This document shows positions 12,249 to 23,500 of a stretch of 64,000 nucleotides of DNA, piece after piece (positions within the stretch are counted from its first letter, which is position 1; every line of letters starts with the position of its first letter). The position numbers and the translations under genes are program-made. The notes beneath the pieces were generated by a model that ran no database searches, had not been told where the DNA came from, and saw only the letters and a list, made by a program, of their open reading frames with translations. The DNA is taken from assembly GCA_022835595.1 (NCBI GenBank), contig BQUP01000001.1:2480001-2544000 (forward strand), in the 5' to 3' direction. Origin of the DNA: Cystobasidium ongulense (taxonomy: Eukaryota > Basidiomycota > Cystobasidiomycetes > Cystobasidiales > Cystobasidiaceae).

Positions 12249-13236
12249 ATGGACGACCATCAGAGGACAATCTCGCGGCTGCATAGAGTGAACCGCACCG
12301 TGAAGGAGATGATTAGAGACAGGGTAGGCAGCAGCCTCTTGGCATATATACCGGCAGATTACAGACATTCTGAGACTATATCTCTCGCCGTTTACAGAAA
12401 TACGGAGTGTCCGAAGACGAAATTGAGATCTCGCTAGAAAAGTTCTCGAGTGACCACGCGCCCGGCGGAGTGCTAGACAGAGCGACCTTGAACTTTCAAG
12501 CGCAGAATGAAGCTGGAGAGAAGATCTACGTCTACTATTCTGATAACGAGCGCAAAGCTGGTGTCGGTATTGCACCCATTCGAAGGTGATTTATCAGAAT
12601 CGATCAGCGTGACTGCGTGCAAGGCTACTAGTATTGACTAAAAGCTCTCTACCGGTAGAATCTTGACTGTGCTTGATGAACAGAAGATTGCAAGAGGTCT
12701 CTTCATCTACGACGGAAAGCTTACGTCGTCGGCCTCGAAGGTATGATGTTTCCTTTCCAGCCTTGGCCCAACGAAGATGCTAAATTGCATATTCCACATT
12801 GAACAGGCGCTCAGTAGCGTCAAGGCCGAGATGGGTATCGATGTCGAAGCTTTCCAAGAAGCAGAATTACTTGTGAATATTACCAAGCACGAGCTCGTGC
12901 CGGAGCATGCAGTCCTAATGCCTGAAGAGAAGAAGGCGCTGTTAGCGAAATAGTGCGCTGCTCACTACTTCTCACAGACGAAACTCGCTGCTGACGCTGC
13001 CTTGTCTTGTCTTGTATAGCCGTTTGAAAGATACCCAATTACCTAGAATACAACTGGCAGATCCAGTCGCACGCTACTATGGCTTGAAAAGAGGTCAAGT
13101 TGTCAAAATTACCCGGCCGTCGGAGGTACGTTTGCCTGATCAGATAAATCCTTTACACGCGCCTTATCCTAACTTATACTCCTCCCCCAATCCGTAGACT
13201 GCTGGTCGTTATGTGTCCTATCGTCTTGCTCTTTAA
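12249..13236 (+). CDS. RPB5: RNA polymerases I, II and III shared subunit Rpb5 (RPABC1)
   Basis: Subunit common to all three nuclear RNA polymerases, at the downstream DNA jaw. Six exons (12249-12323, 12398-12585, 12659-12740, 12807-12952, 13020-13125, 13198-13236) give 211 aa, close to the yeast 215. The N-terminal jaw domain includes [16 protein letters not shown]. The C-terminal assembly domain contains [51 protein letters not shown] and [12 protein letters not shown]. The last is almost the invariant Rpb5 tail. Splice phases all agree. The start at 12249 is the only ATG before the N-terminal helix. Confidence 0.96.
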
Positions 13237-13480
13237 AATGGTGGTTGCCACTGGGCACATTTGCCAGCTGTAACAATTAGTGCCTTTCTTTCTGGCTGTG
13301 AAGGAGTGCTGTTGTGACCATTAGACGTAGTAATACACAGGGCAGTTGAACACTGCCCCGGAACCCTAGAAGTTTTGTCACCTGTCCTGAGCAAATGCCG
13401 AACGTTGTTTTATTGAAGCCAACCAACTCTTGCTTCAACCAATCTGCGTTATTCAGACCAAGCGCCCTAGGTGACATGCA

Positions 13481-14510
13481 ATGCCAGAGCTCTTGCACTC
13501 TTGGTCGCATGTCAAAGGTCCAGCTCACATTGCGACGTACAATGCTGGAGGAAGCTACATCTTAAGCGGAGGGCAAGACCGCACTATCAAGCTCGTCAAT
13601 TCAGCAAGTGGTGCGCTCGTCAACACCTACTCAGGGCATGGTTATGAAGTGCTAGGAATCGCAGTCAGCCATGATAACAGCAGATTCGCAAGCTGTGGAG
13701 GTGACAGAGGGTGAATAGCGAATACTCTGGCGCAGAAAAGAGTTCAAGCTGATCGTGCTGCTGCTTGCATGGTCAAACAGAGTCATCTACTGGGACGTCC
13801 CTTCCTCCCAGATCATCAAGCGCTTTACAGGCCACGAGTCTCGCATAAACAGCGTGGCCTTCAATAGCGAATCGACACTCCTTGCTTCTGCTTCCTTCGA
13901 TGCTTCCATCAGGTTATGGGATCTCCGAAGCCAGCAGCCACGACCTATCCAAGTCCTCCAGGAAGCCAAAGATTCAGTTACCCACGTAGTCGTAGGCGAC
14001 CGAGAGATTGTTGCTAGCTCGGTGGATGGATACGTCCGGACCTATGATTTGCGTGCGGGTGAACTTCGTACCGACTTCTTTGACCGTATGTTGCTATTAG
14101 AACATACGCACCGCTCATGCTACAGATCACGCTAAACTTTACCTTCAACAGACGCTGTTACGTCTGTTTCACTCACCAAGGACTCTCAAACAATGCTCGT
14201 CACAACCTTGAATTCAGAGATCCACTTGATGGATCGAACGGACGGATCGGAACTTCAGCGCTACACAGGACACAAGAATACTTCGTACAGGATACATAAC
14301 GGTTTCGGTCACGGTGAAGCTACAGTCCTAGGTGGAGATGAAGATGGAAAGCTTTGGGAATGGGACCTTGCAGATGGGAAGCACGTTAAGCTTGAGCAAA
14401 AAATACATGCTAAGAGTATACTCTGGGTTGAACAGCACCCTGATCCTGCGGTCAGACAGTGTGTTACAGCGGGCGGAGATGGAGACGTGCAGGTATGGAC
14501 CATGTCATAG
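13481..14510 (+). CDS. MORG1/WDR83-like WD40 scaffold protein
   Basis: A seven-bladed WD40 protein. Animal MORG1/WDR83 is a MAP-kinase scaffold also found in spliceosomes. Three exons (13481-13710, 13781-14085, 14152-14510) give 297 aa. Blade signatures include YILSGGQDRTIKLVN, ASCGGDRGVIYWDV, LASASFDASIRLWDLRSQ, ASSVDGYVRTYDLR, LNSEIHLMDRTDG and LGGDEDGKLWEWDL. The Tyr-Trp-Asp-Val blade and the full-length match to the short WDR83 architecture, with no extra domain, support this over other WD40 groups. It lies 245 bp downstream of RPB5 on the same strand. Orthology by eye is good but not certain. Confidence 0.85.
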
Positions 14511-14908
14511 AAAAGATGACTCAGGTGTTATCTGCGAAATTTGGCGGAGATGCAACTATAGCAAGACACCAAGACGCCCCCTGCGCCTATCTACAGCAAG
14601 CTAAACTGGCGCCTGCTAAAGCGCGTACTACTCCAAGTGGCGATAGCTGGCGGCACGGCCAAGGCAACGCAGATTCACTGTGACGGGTAGTAAGCTAGAA
14701 GCTGGCATTGCTTGTGCTACAAAAAGATGGTATAGAAGCATACTCAAAGAAGCAACGACAGTTGTACTGCTTGTACTAGTGGTACAGCGGAATCTTTTCA
14801 AAAGTCGCGGAATCTGCATGATTATCCCAATAGGATGCGGAAATAGTGCTACATGTCGTACCGGCGTTGTCAATAAGCAATGAATCGGGCGTTACGTTGT
14901 TGTGAAAA

Positions 14909-16908
14909 TTAGAGAATGCTTGCTGCTGGGTGTGAGCGGCGACTGTTGCTATCTACCTGCCATTCGAGGATGATGCGCTCGGTGCAGGCATACCTGGACA
15001 GCGAAAAAGGAAAGATCAGTCACGGCAACAGTGCAGAGTCAGTAAATTACTAACAGGTGCGAGCCAGTCTCGTCCCAATCCAAGCCTGTGATAGCTGAAC
15101 CTCCGGTATTGCCAGCCATGCTGTTAAGCGCGAGAGTCGTCGGCGATGAGTACTCTTGTGTACTGTTAAGAACAGCTGAGACCGTCGTTCTTTCATTGCT
15201 AACATGCGTTACGGGGCTTCGTCTCGCATTGCCCGATAGCCAGGGACGGCGAGAGGGACTTGGTAACGAAGCCAGAAGGCTATCATCGCGTAAGGCCATT
15301 GTCGTCGGCAGCGGACAGTCTTGCATGCTGAGGAGAGTCTGATACGCATCATCTGTAGGCATCGTGTCCCACGGATTGTCCCTCAAACCTCGTAAAAAGG
15401 AATACGATGCTCCCCTACTTCCATTCAAGGGTGCACCGTTGCCACTACCAGTGATGCTGCTCGAAATATCGTTCCTCAATCCGGAAACAAGTCTTGTCCC
15501 TGCAGTATCTGGCGGCGGTGGCCCTAGGCCTGTCGACAGACCAGTTCGTCCTACTTCTTGAAGTTCAACATCGGGTATATAGATCGCTTCGCTGTATTCG
15601 TAAGTCCTAGCGTCGATTACGTGGATGTAATTCTTCTGTTCTGTGAATGCTAGCAGTTCGTTTGGGCCCTGAGAATACTTGACTACTCTTGCTGCCCCTG
15701 ATGGACCACGCTGGTAGCTATGGAATCGTTTCACGGGCTCGAGATACCGCCGATCAAAAATGGTAACGCTCCCATCTTGCGAAGCGATAGCGAAGCCGTC
15801 GCCTGAACGCGACCAGCTTGTGGAAAAAGAAGCATCGTCTGCGGCTGTGAAGGTTTCGCAGTTTGTAAGCTATGTACCAACGAACAAGCAGGCCAAGAAT
15901 ACATACCTTCTATTGTATCCGTCAATGTCACATGGCCAGTCGAGCTGACAGCAAAGACAAAGACTTCATTGGTGTCTCCGACAGCCACCATGCTCCTGCC
16001 GTCAGAGCTGACGGATGCATGGTTGACGGGTGTGTTCAAGGTGATCCGGTCAACCTTTTCCATTTCCGGGCATGCGAGAGGATCGTCTCCGTCGGTCCAT
16101 TCGCTTGTGGCCTCCAGACTGCCCCATCGCTTTGGGAAATGCAGGTCATATCGATAGATGCCGCAGTCCTGCACACAAAACGTAATAGCAATTTAGTATC
16201 CTTCGCACTATAAATGACAAAGTATATACAGCAAATTGCACACTCACATTATTGCACACAAGGACCCTGGGCGTGGATAAAGACTGTGAAGCTGACGCAT
16301 ATATGTGTGCGCTGTTGTTGATGGATTTGCCGACTTGGGTGTTGATCGTCCATCTGCTGTGATTGTCTGCAGACCGAAGGAATAGCTCGGCGTGTTGGCC
16401 TCCGCAAGCGAGAACGCCACAACCCTGCACCAGGACGTTGGGTATAAATGAAAGTTGTTGCAGAGGTTCCTGGTATGCAGAGCAAGAGGTTGTTACAGTC
16501 AAGGTCAGCAACTAACAGGTATACGTAACACAAGTTGTTCTGTCGCTTTGCGACTTGACCGGTCACGAGCACTCACCCGTCGTTTGGGCAGGGTGTACCG
16601 CGCAAGATGCTGATATGATGCACCGATGACCTGACCGTTTGCTACAACCAGCAGATCTCGTAGTTGAGGGTGTATACAGCTACCGACAGGAAAGAAGCAG
16701 GTCGGAAGAGTCAGCGATGGCCTGCAAGCTGTCGTTGCATACGGGCTGTATGCCAGCTGGCAGCTGCTCGTGGAACTCACGTTGTGCGGGAGAGCATGCC
16801 GCGAGCGACCGGCCGCACCAGTCTGCGACTCGTCTTGTGCAGAGAGCCATCGCTGCTTGAGGTCCCTGCAGACGTCGATGCCCGCGGTGGCTCAATGTCC
16901 ATGGTCAT
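14909..16908 (-). CDS. WD-repeat protein with DUF2415-like C-terminus
   Basis: Fungal beta-propeller protein of unknown role. Six exons (16908-16781, 16721-16577, 16469-16248, 16168-15907, 15844-15055, 14993-14909) give about 543 aa. Key segments are LRDLLVVANGQVIGAS, LACGGQHAELFLRS, GKSINNSAHIY, PRVLVCNN, VNHASVSSDGRSMVAVGDTN, SWSRSGDGFAIASQDG, FDRRYLEPV, and AITGLDWDETGSHLYACTE followed by RRSHP at the end. The closing 'GLDW..TGSHLY..TE..ILEW' segment is what I associate with Pfam DUF2415, found in fungal WD proteins. A Ser/Gly-rich insert of about 130 residues sits in exon 5 (roughly 15200-15560), probably a flexible loop. The start could be 16902 instead of 16908. Confidence 0.8.
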
Positions 16909-17308
16909 ATTGGACGACTGGTCGATCAAGTAAAGACAACCCCGGCCAATATCCTGCTAGATAGAGGCAATGAAAAGACCCAGGCTATGCTGGGCTATTC
17001 GATGATGAGCTAGACGTAGAGAAGACGGGCAATCAAAAATCAAAACTGGAAAGATAGGTAAAAGGCTTCAAAGCTTCCACATCGCCTGGTCTGGATCCAA
17101 GCGTCCTTTCCTTGGTGGCAACGGCGTTATAGCTGTATAGCATATCTCTTTGCGGCCAACCAATCGTCAATCTTGCAAACTACCACGACATGAGGTGGTG
17201 TCAGGGAGTATGAGGGAGAGACCCCAGCAGCAATCTATAAGGCGAGTATCGAAACCGGAACTGTGGCGTCGGTACTGAAATATGCTACACTGCCGATGTT
17301 CCAGCTGA
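16909..17308. other. Intergenic spacer
   Basis: About 400 bp between the 5' end of the DUF2415-type gene and the 3' end of an SDR gene on the same strand. It must include the promoter of the former and the 3' UTR of the latter. Nothing else recognised. Confidence 0.5.
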
Positions 17309-18333
17309 TTACCGCATCTTGGCTAGTTTTCCTGCTTCATGTTCTTCATAAGCTTCTTTGCTCTGTCCGACAGCTACCACTTCGTCTTCCGCTCTACAGG
17401 AAGCGAGAATTGTAGACGCACTTAGCTGTGACCTCCGGGAAAGGTGATGAACGATGGAGCAATTGAGAAAGCATAGTACTCACAATAGACCGTCCATAGT
17501 AGCCGCAGTAAAAGTCGCCAAAAGCATCCAGAACTTGCTTAATCGGTCATTTGTTCCCTGCTTGTCGTGTAGTTGCGATTCGACCAGGGGTGGAACAATC
17601 TCTACTACTTTAATGCCATGCGGGGCTAACTTGAAACGCATCGACATAGCCAGAGAGTGGAGCGCTGCCTTACTAGCGCAGTAGCTGGATGAAGTCGTAT
17701 CAATTAGCAAAGCCGCAGGGCAACAAACGCGTTCGTCAGCCACACGTGACCCTCTCTCCAGCGAGCTTGCTTCAAGAAAGGACGCTGCCTTACTTGGGAA
17801 CAAAGCTGCTTGGAACCACTGCCAGCCCTGATGTGACGAAGATCAATCTGGGTACCACCTGACCAGTCTTCGCCAGTCTTAGTAGATGGGGAAGAAATGC
17901 GTTGGCCAGAATGAGCTGAGAGGTGTAGTTGATGTACATTTCTTCTTGTAACTGCAAAGTAAGGTAGGTTAGGTATGCCCTGTACAGAGAGGAGACAATT
18001 CATACTCACAGCTTCGAGGTCTACAGTATCAGGTCTAGAGAGGTCGGCGGGTATCTGTATCCCCGCATTAAGTATCACCGTGTCTACATCTTGATGCTCA
18101 TTCAGCAGACGTAGCACCCATCTCTGCAGCTCTTCCTTCGATGACAGCTGGTCAAGACGCTTCCCATGTATCCTATTGCTATACGATACCAGCTCGTTCA
18201 GCTTATCCTGCTGTCTGCCAGTAACGATGATCTTCGGCTGCGTCGGCAGATCGTGCAGCGCAAGGGCGAGAGAACGCCCTATACCTTTTGATGTAGCGCC
18301 TGTTACGACGACGCCTTTGGGAGCGAAGCCCAT
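17309..18333 (-). CDS. Short-chain dehydrogenase/reductase (classical SDR)
   Basis: NAD(P)-dependent oxidoreductase of unknown substrate. Four exons (18333-18010, 17951-17794, 17684-17484, 17393-17309) give about 255 aa. The cofactor motif is TGATSKGIG, followed by IIVTGRQQDKL and LNAGIQIP (the NAG motif). The catalytic segment is YCASKAALHSL (YxxxK), split from the preceding LAVVPSSFVP by an intron. Then come FKLAPHGIKVVEIVPPLVES and a charged tail ending EHEAGKLAKMR. Length and motif order resemble the bacterial DltE-like group of SDRs. An open segment upstream of 18333 lacks an ATG and I did not include it. It is divergent from TRS85. Confidence 0.88.
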
Positions 18334-18630
18334 CCCGAAAGAAGTCGTAGTATCGTTGGGGAGTTCGTCGATGCAAGGGAAGAAAGGCTGCACGTCGGCT
18401 ATACCGAAGTTGAATCAAGGAAGTGGCGTATCCGCACTGCGAGTGGGTATATGCGCACAGCCGAACGAAAGCAAGTCCAATGGGAGGCAGGGTGGCTAGT
18501 GCCAGAGACGGTACAAGTCATACGACTATAGAGCTCTATCTTCCTGTAGCTGGAAAGCAAGAGCCTGCCAGAATGATGATGATCGAGGTCCGACCAGCAT
18601 GATGCTTGTTGTTTCTGCACCGTTTGTCGA

Positions 18631-21600
18631 ATGGCAGCAGAGCAGCAGCGCCCTCCGGTCGCGCCTTATATCGTCTATCATGCGTTTCGGCCTCAAATCG
18701 CAGTATACTCGTCGCCAGATGTGGACGAGCTGGCCGCCGCCAATGGACTTTGCAACCTGGCGCACTTACTGAAGCCTTGGGAAGCCAGCGTCGAGCGAGG
18801 TAAGCTGGAACACAAGCCTTGATGCTGCTCTGTGACTACGCAGAAATCTGATGATTCACCTTTCCAGTCACTCTGCGCACCTCCACATTCGCGTCCCACG
18901 TTGTACCGACCTTTCCATTATTGATTGATGATGCCCGTGATCTCGTACACACCGAGCTCGACGCTCTATTCCTCGACAGCTTGTCGGAATCAATAACAAA
19001 GCGGGTTCCAGAATGGCTCGCGCCAATGGATCCTATCGATGTCCACGATGATAGTGACCAAGACTTGTGGAAGGAGGGTATGTCTAACCCGCCTTGCCCT
19101 ACTTGTCAGTTCTGCAACTGATGATGGATCTCTTCCAGGTACAATTGCAGAATTGACGCCATGGTACGGGTACTATCGCGATACCCTGGTAGACCTGCGA
19201 CCGCGGACAGAATACGAGACATTTGGCCACCCCGTAGCCTGTGAGTGCACGTGTATAAAAAAGCTTACCAGCTACTGAACATGCCTTTAAAGGTATTCTT
19301 GCTGTATCATCTTCCAATCCCGAACCTCTGAACGCGTTTGCCGAGCTCTACGAGGCAACCTCGCCTGAAAAGCTGTTTGCAGCCAAGCCTTGGGTGGATC
19401 CAAACGTTTTACGCTATTACGTGCTTGTTCACGATGCCACCTTAGGCCCAGCAGAGGAGTAAGCACTACCTGTTTCCCAAGTATAGTATATTGCTGTCTC
19501 CTCATATCAGTTTGTTTCCAGCTTTGCGCCACTACTCGAAGACATCAGTCGCGCCTATGGCTTGCATACGAATCTGCTTGTACTCAACTCGGAAGCCGCT
19601 CCAAAACCTGATTCCGCATACATTGATGCATCACAAAGACCTCTCCCAAAGCCCGTTGACTTTTCAAAGTATTGGACAAACCTTCCTACTTCACCTGCTC
19701 TACCGCATATTGAATCACAGCGCTTCGGTACAGAAGCCTCATTCTCTCAGGGTGGCGAAGAAGCAAGCGAGCCGCCAGTAGAGGCTGGAGCAAAGCTCGG
19801 GCAAGAAGACGTCAGACGTATTAAGCTGTTCCTTCGAGAATTTGTGGTACAAAACCTGGCTCCTTGGCTTGAGCGAACGACTACACAGCTCAATGAGCAG
19901 CTGGCTGCCAACAGAAAGGGTATCGCTGGGCGATTGTTCAGTGCTGGTAGAAGATATTTTGGATCGAGACCAGCCTCTCCAGCCACTGGCAATGCAACTA
20001 GCACGAGCGCGTTCGACCCCATCAAAGGCTTGTGGGTCCATCCTTTGTTTATGGGCTATGCCACAATCTTATTTTGCCTCTCACCAACCAGCTACCGTCA
20101 TACTACGCAAGAAGCTCAAACTAGAAAGCTGGCCGATTTTGCACTCATGATAGCCGATTATCGCCTTGCGGCAGCTAACTACGAGGTGGCAAGGAAAGAT
20201 TTTCTCAACGACAAGGCATGGAGATACTATTCGTCAGCCACTGTGAGTCACATAGACATACGCAGCCTCACCTCTCTCGCTAAAAGTGTACATTTTCGAA
20301 GCGTATGGCCGGGTTGCTCAATCTACTACTTCGCAAAGTACCAAGTGGGACAACAGCTGCTACAGAGACCGATCCATATCTCGAACAGGCAGCAAATGCT
20401 CCTATCGCCGGAAGTGCGCAAATTGATGGCCTCCGAACCATCGCTCTGTACTACGAACTTTATCAGCAACAGGAGGATTGGCGAGCTGCTGCACTGGCTC
20501 TGGCTAAATTTGCAAGCGATGTACGCCTACGTCACCAATCTGACATGCATCGGGAGAGAGCTGACTACCTTGCACTTCAGACTGACGAGCTGCCTAGTGC
20601 TCTTATGATAGAGCAAGCAGCGATGGCGATGCTAAGACTGCATCATCCTGCTCGTCGACGATTCGCATTGCTCATGACTGTTGCCGCCCACCGATATCAA
20701 AAGACAGGTCCAGTGAGTTTCTCCTTTCATTGCAGATTCCTGTGAATGCCGACCGCTGATAATACTCGTCGAGCAGAAAAGTTTAGCAGACCGATGTGGA
20801 GGCCAAGCCCTGTCACTGTTTGCTGGCCTGGACCCCAAGGATTGGATCGATTTCCGCAATCACCTCGAGCGTATGCTAGGCCGACAAGCTTTCAATGACG
20901 GAAAGGCCGAGATCGCGTTGATGCACTTCCTTCGCGTCTTAGTGGAAACGTCGGACGCCGATAATGCAGCTGAAAGCCGAGATTTTTTGGACGATATTGA
21001 GCTAGCGTGGGCGAGATTGGGCGATAATGCCGATGATCTCTCCAAGTCTGCAGGATTCGCTCTTCCAAACAGGATTTTTGACGCCAAGCGCACTGCCGTG
21101 CACGTCGAGATTCTGAATCCTGCGGTTATACGTTCAGATACAGATGCGTGGAGCTCTTTGGAGAAGATATTCCTTGAGGTTGGGTTCCCCTATGTGACTG
21201 CTGGTTCCATTACGCCAATGAAAAGGCCACTATCTCTCATGGACGACGCGACCTCCAATGTCGTGATAGTAGGAGGTATGCAAGCTGTACAGGACTATGC
21301 GTCGAGGTAGGCTGACATCGTACCTTTAGAAAATTTTGCGGTGGAGCTCTGGGCTACGAATGTGCTAGGTATACCTGTCATCATAAGCGATATCAACTTG
21401 ACTTTCGAAGCGCACGACGCGGAATGTAGTCCAAATGACTTGGCTTGCGAGGGTGTGCAGGAACATACACTTCAACCAAACACATCTACAAAGGTTTGTT
21501 TATACCTCACTACTACACGACCCTTCATTGTACTAAAGCAGATCCTTACAGATGTCCGTAACTGTAACCGCTTCCAAAGAAGGATCGTTTACTCTGAAAG

Positions 21601-23473
21601 ACGTCCAGTTCCGTTACAACGGGTCTCTCAAGTGCACGGAAGATCTAATAAGACAAGGTGCCAGATTGTTTGCTACCAAGGCGCAAATGCTAGAGCCCAC
21701 ATACGCTGAAGACAGTACCTTGAAGATCCTGGTCAAGCCTCCTCAACCGATTCTCCAAGTACTTTCCGATGTACCTATCAACGACATATACTCAGGAGAG
21801 ACAGTCGAAATTCAAATGTCGCTAGAGAATGCCGGCTCGCGAAGTTTAAAAGATCTTCGCGTCCTGTGCGACACTCCTCAAACAGCCTTTGAAGTTGCAG
21901 GTGGGGCAAGTCTTCCGCCGATAGGCTCGCTTAGTCTGACACAGCAAGTACTCGACAGATTCTGCGCCCTGTTGTGCAGGCCCGTCTGATATAGACAATG
22001 TAATGCGATTACCGAAGCCATCGACCATTCGCCTACCACAAGAAGTACTAGGCCCTGGGGAGCGCGCACAGTGGCGAGTGATTCTTCGGGGTGATACCCC
22101 TGGTCGCATGAAACTACGATGGCTATTTGTCTTTCGTTCAGGACAGGTGGGCTGGCTTCATCTTGCGTAGGACATAGCTGACTCGACTCGCAATAGGACA
22201 ACGCTACCGGAGGAGCAGACGAATTATACACGGCCTTTCACGCTCAAGAGATTACGGTCCTTCCATCCTTAACATTCCGTCCCACTGTTAATATGCGCAA
22301 TCTGGATGATTTTGTTTTGTCCGTGGACAGTACGAATGACAATCTTCCTGAAGCGGTGGACATAGTGGGTTTAGCGACCCTATCTCATGCATGGCAAATC
22401 AAGGGAGATCAGGCCATATCGTCCCAGTCGTAAGTCCGGTTTTCGGAGAGTGCTCAGATTTGTCTCTGATCGCGATTTAATTAGGCTTGTCAACGACCAA
22501 GCAAATCATTTCGAGATCCTGGTTGAAAGGGTTCCGACGCCAGACGACCCGCATAAACTCCTTGCGCCGACTCTAACACAGCTTGATTCACTGCTTCAAG
22601 GGCGGGATTTGACCGACAAACTCTCCATGACTATGAAGATGATCTTTTCGCCAAGCCAAGTCGAGAATATCACTTGTACTCCTGAACAGCTATACGCAGT
22701 ACGGACAGCTTCTCGCCAAAAATCGCTGCGCCAAGGATTTCCCTTCCTTAACTGGGAGACGCTGGCTAAGGTTTTTCCAATGTACCTACCTTCAACGCTA
22801 GATCTCCTAGTTTTTTGGCGATTGCCACAATCAAACCGACAAGGCTGGCACTATGTACCTCATCTACCCTCAAGTCCCGGAGTTAGCGTAGTACGAGATT
22901 TGCTTCAGAAGGCTTCTTTGACCATTGGCAGCGGCCGATACGAAGAGAGCGCCCAAGAACGAACAAAATTGATGGAATGTTTGCAGTTCAGTGAATTGGC
23001 TAGGAGTGCTTGCCCGGTCGTTGTACGTCAAACGGCTAGCAAGTTGGATTCTGATTCTGCAATTGCCAAGAGGTAAGTACCCTATTTGTCAAGCAACGAG
23101 GGTATGCTCATTTCTCACCTATTTTCCAGAACCTCCCAGTGTCACTTTCGCGTCGTGAACATCGGCTTCGAAGCAGTTTCGTGCACATTGGAACTCCTGT
23201 CAAACAGCGCTGCAGCAACTTTTACCCCGTCGTAAGTGGCGTGTACAAGTCTTGAGAGCTGTCCGCTGATCATAAACGCTCCATAGCAATCCGGTGCGCT
23301 GGATAGGGCGTTTAAGCTTTCGCGGCAAGCTAGGACCCGGAGACAATGTCGATTGGGTGGGTAGATATAGTAATCCCACGACACTTGCAAATCAAGGCAC
23401 TTGGCTCTTGTCCGTCACCAATGGTGCCGATACATGGCAGGTCACAGGTCCCGAGAGTTTGGTTGGGATGTAA
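18631..23473 (+). CDS. TRS85: TRAPP III subunit Trs85 (TRAPPC8)
   Basis: Subunit that directs the TRAPP complex, the Ypt1 exchange factor, to autophagy and early secretory membranes. Fourteen exons close in frame: 18631-18799, 18868-19077, 19139-19240, 19293-19458, 19522-20242, 20302-20712, 20777-21275, 21330-21493, 21552-21933, 21980-22146, 22197-22429, 22485-23072, 23130-23231, 23287-23473 (about 1366 aa). Family features include FRPQIAVYSSPDVDELAAANG at the N-terminus, TPWYGYYRDTL, FVVQNLAPWLER followed by RKGIAGRLFSAGRRYFG, TRMAGLLNLLL, and LDLLVFWRLPQ near the C-terminus. The least certain junction is the 46-nt intron 21934-21979, whose GTCTGA donor is weak but is the best site found that restores phase. 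The 3' end converges on REV3 with 27 bp between stops. Confidence 0.88.
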
Positions 23474-23500
23474 ATTGCGTATAAATCGCGTGGCTGGGTA

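Noticed and set aside
12003-12575. Minus-strand open frame of 190 codons
   Set aside because: It overlaps the ARL5/RPB5 promoter and the RPB5 exons antisense; RPB5 is certain.
17041-17300. Possible tRNA or small RNA gene in the spacer
   Set aside because: No A-box/B-box pair or cloverleaf could be formed by eye.
18396-18630. Extra upstream exon for the SDR gene at 17309-18333
   Set aside because: The open frame there lacks an ATG and no good splice connects it; the ATG at 18333 sits just before the TGATSKGIG motif as usual.
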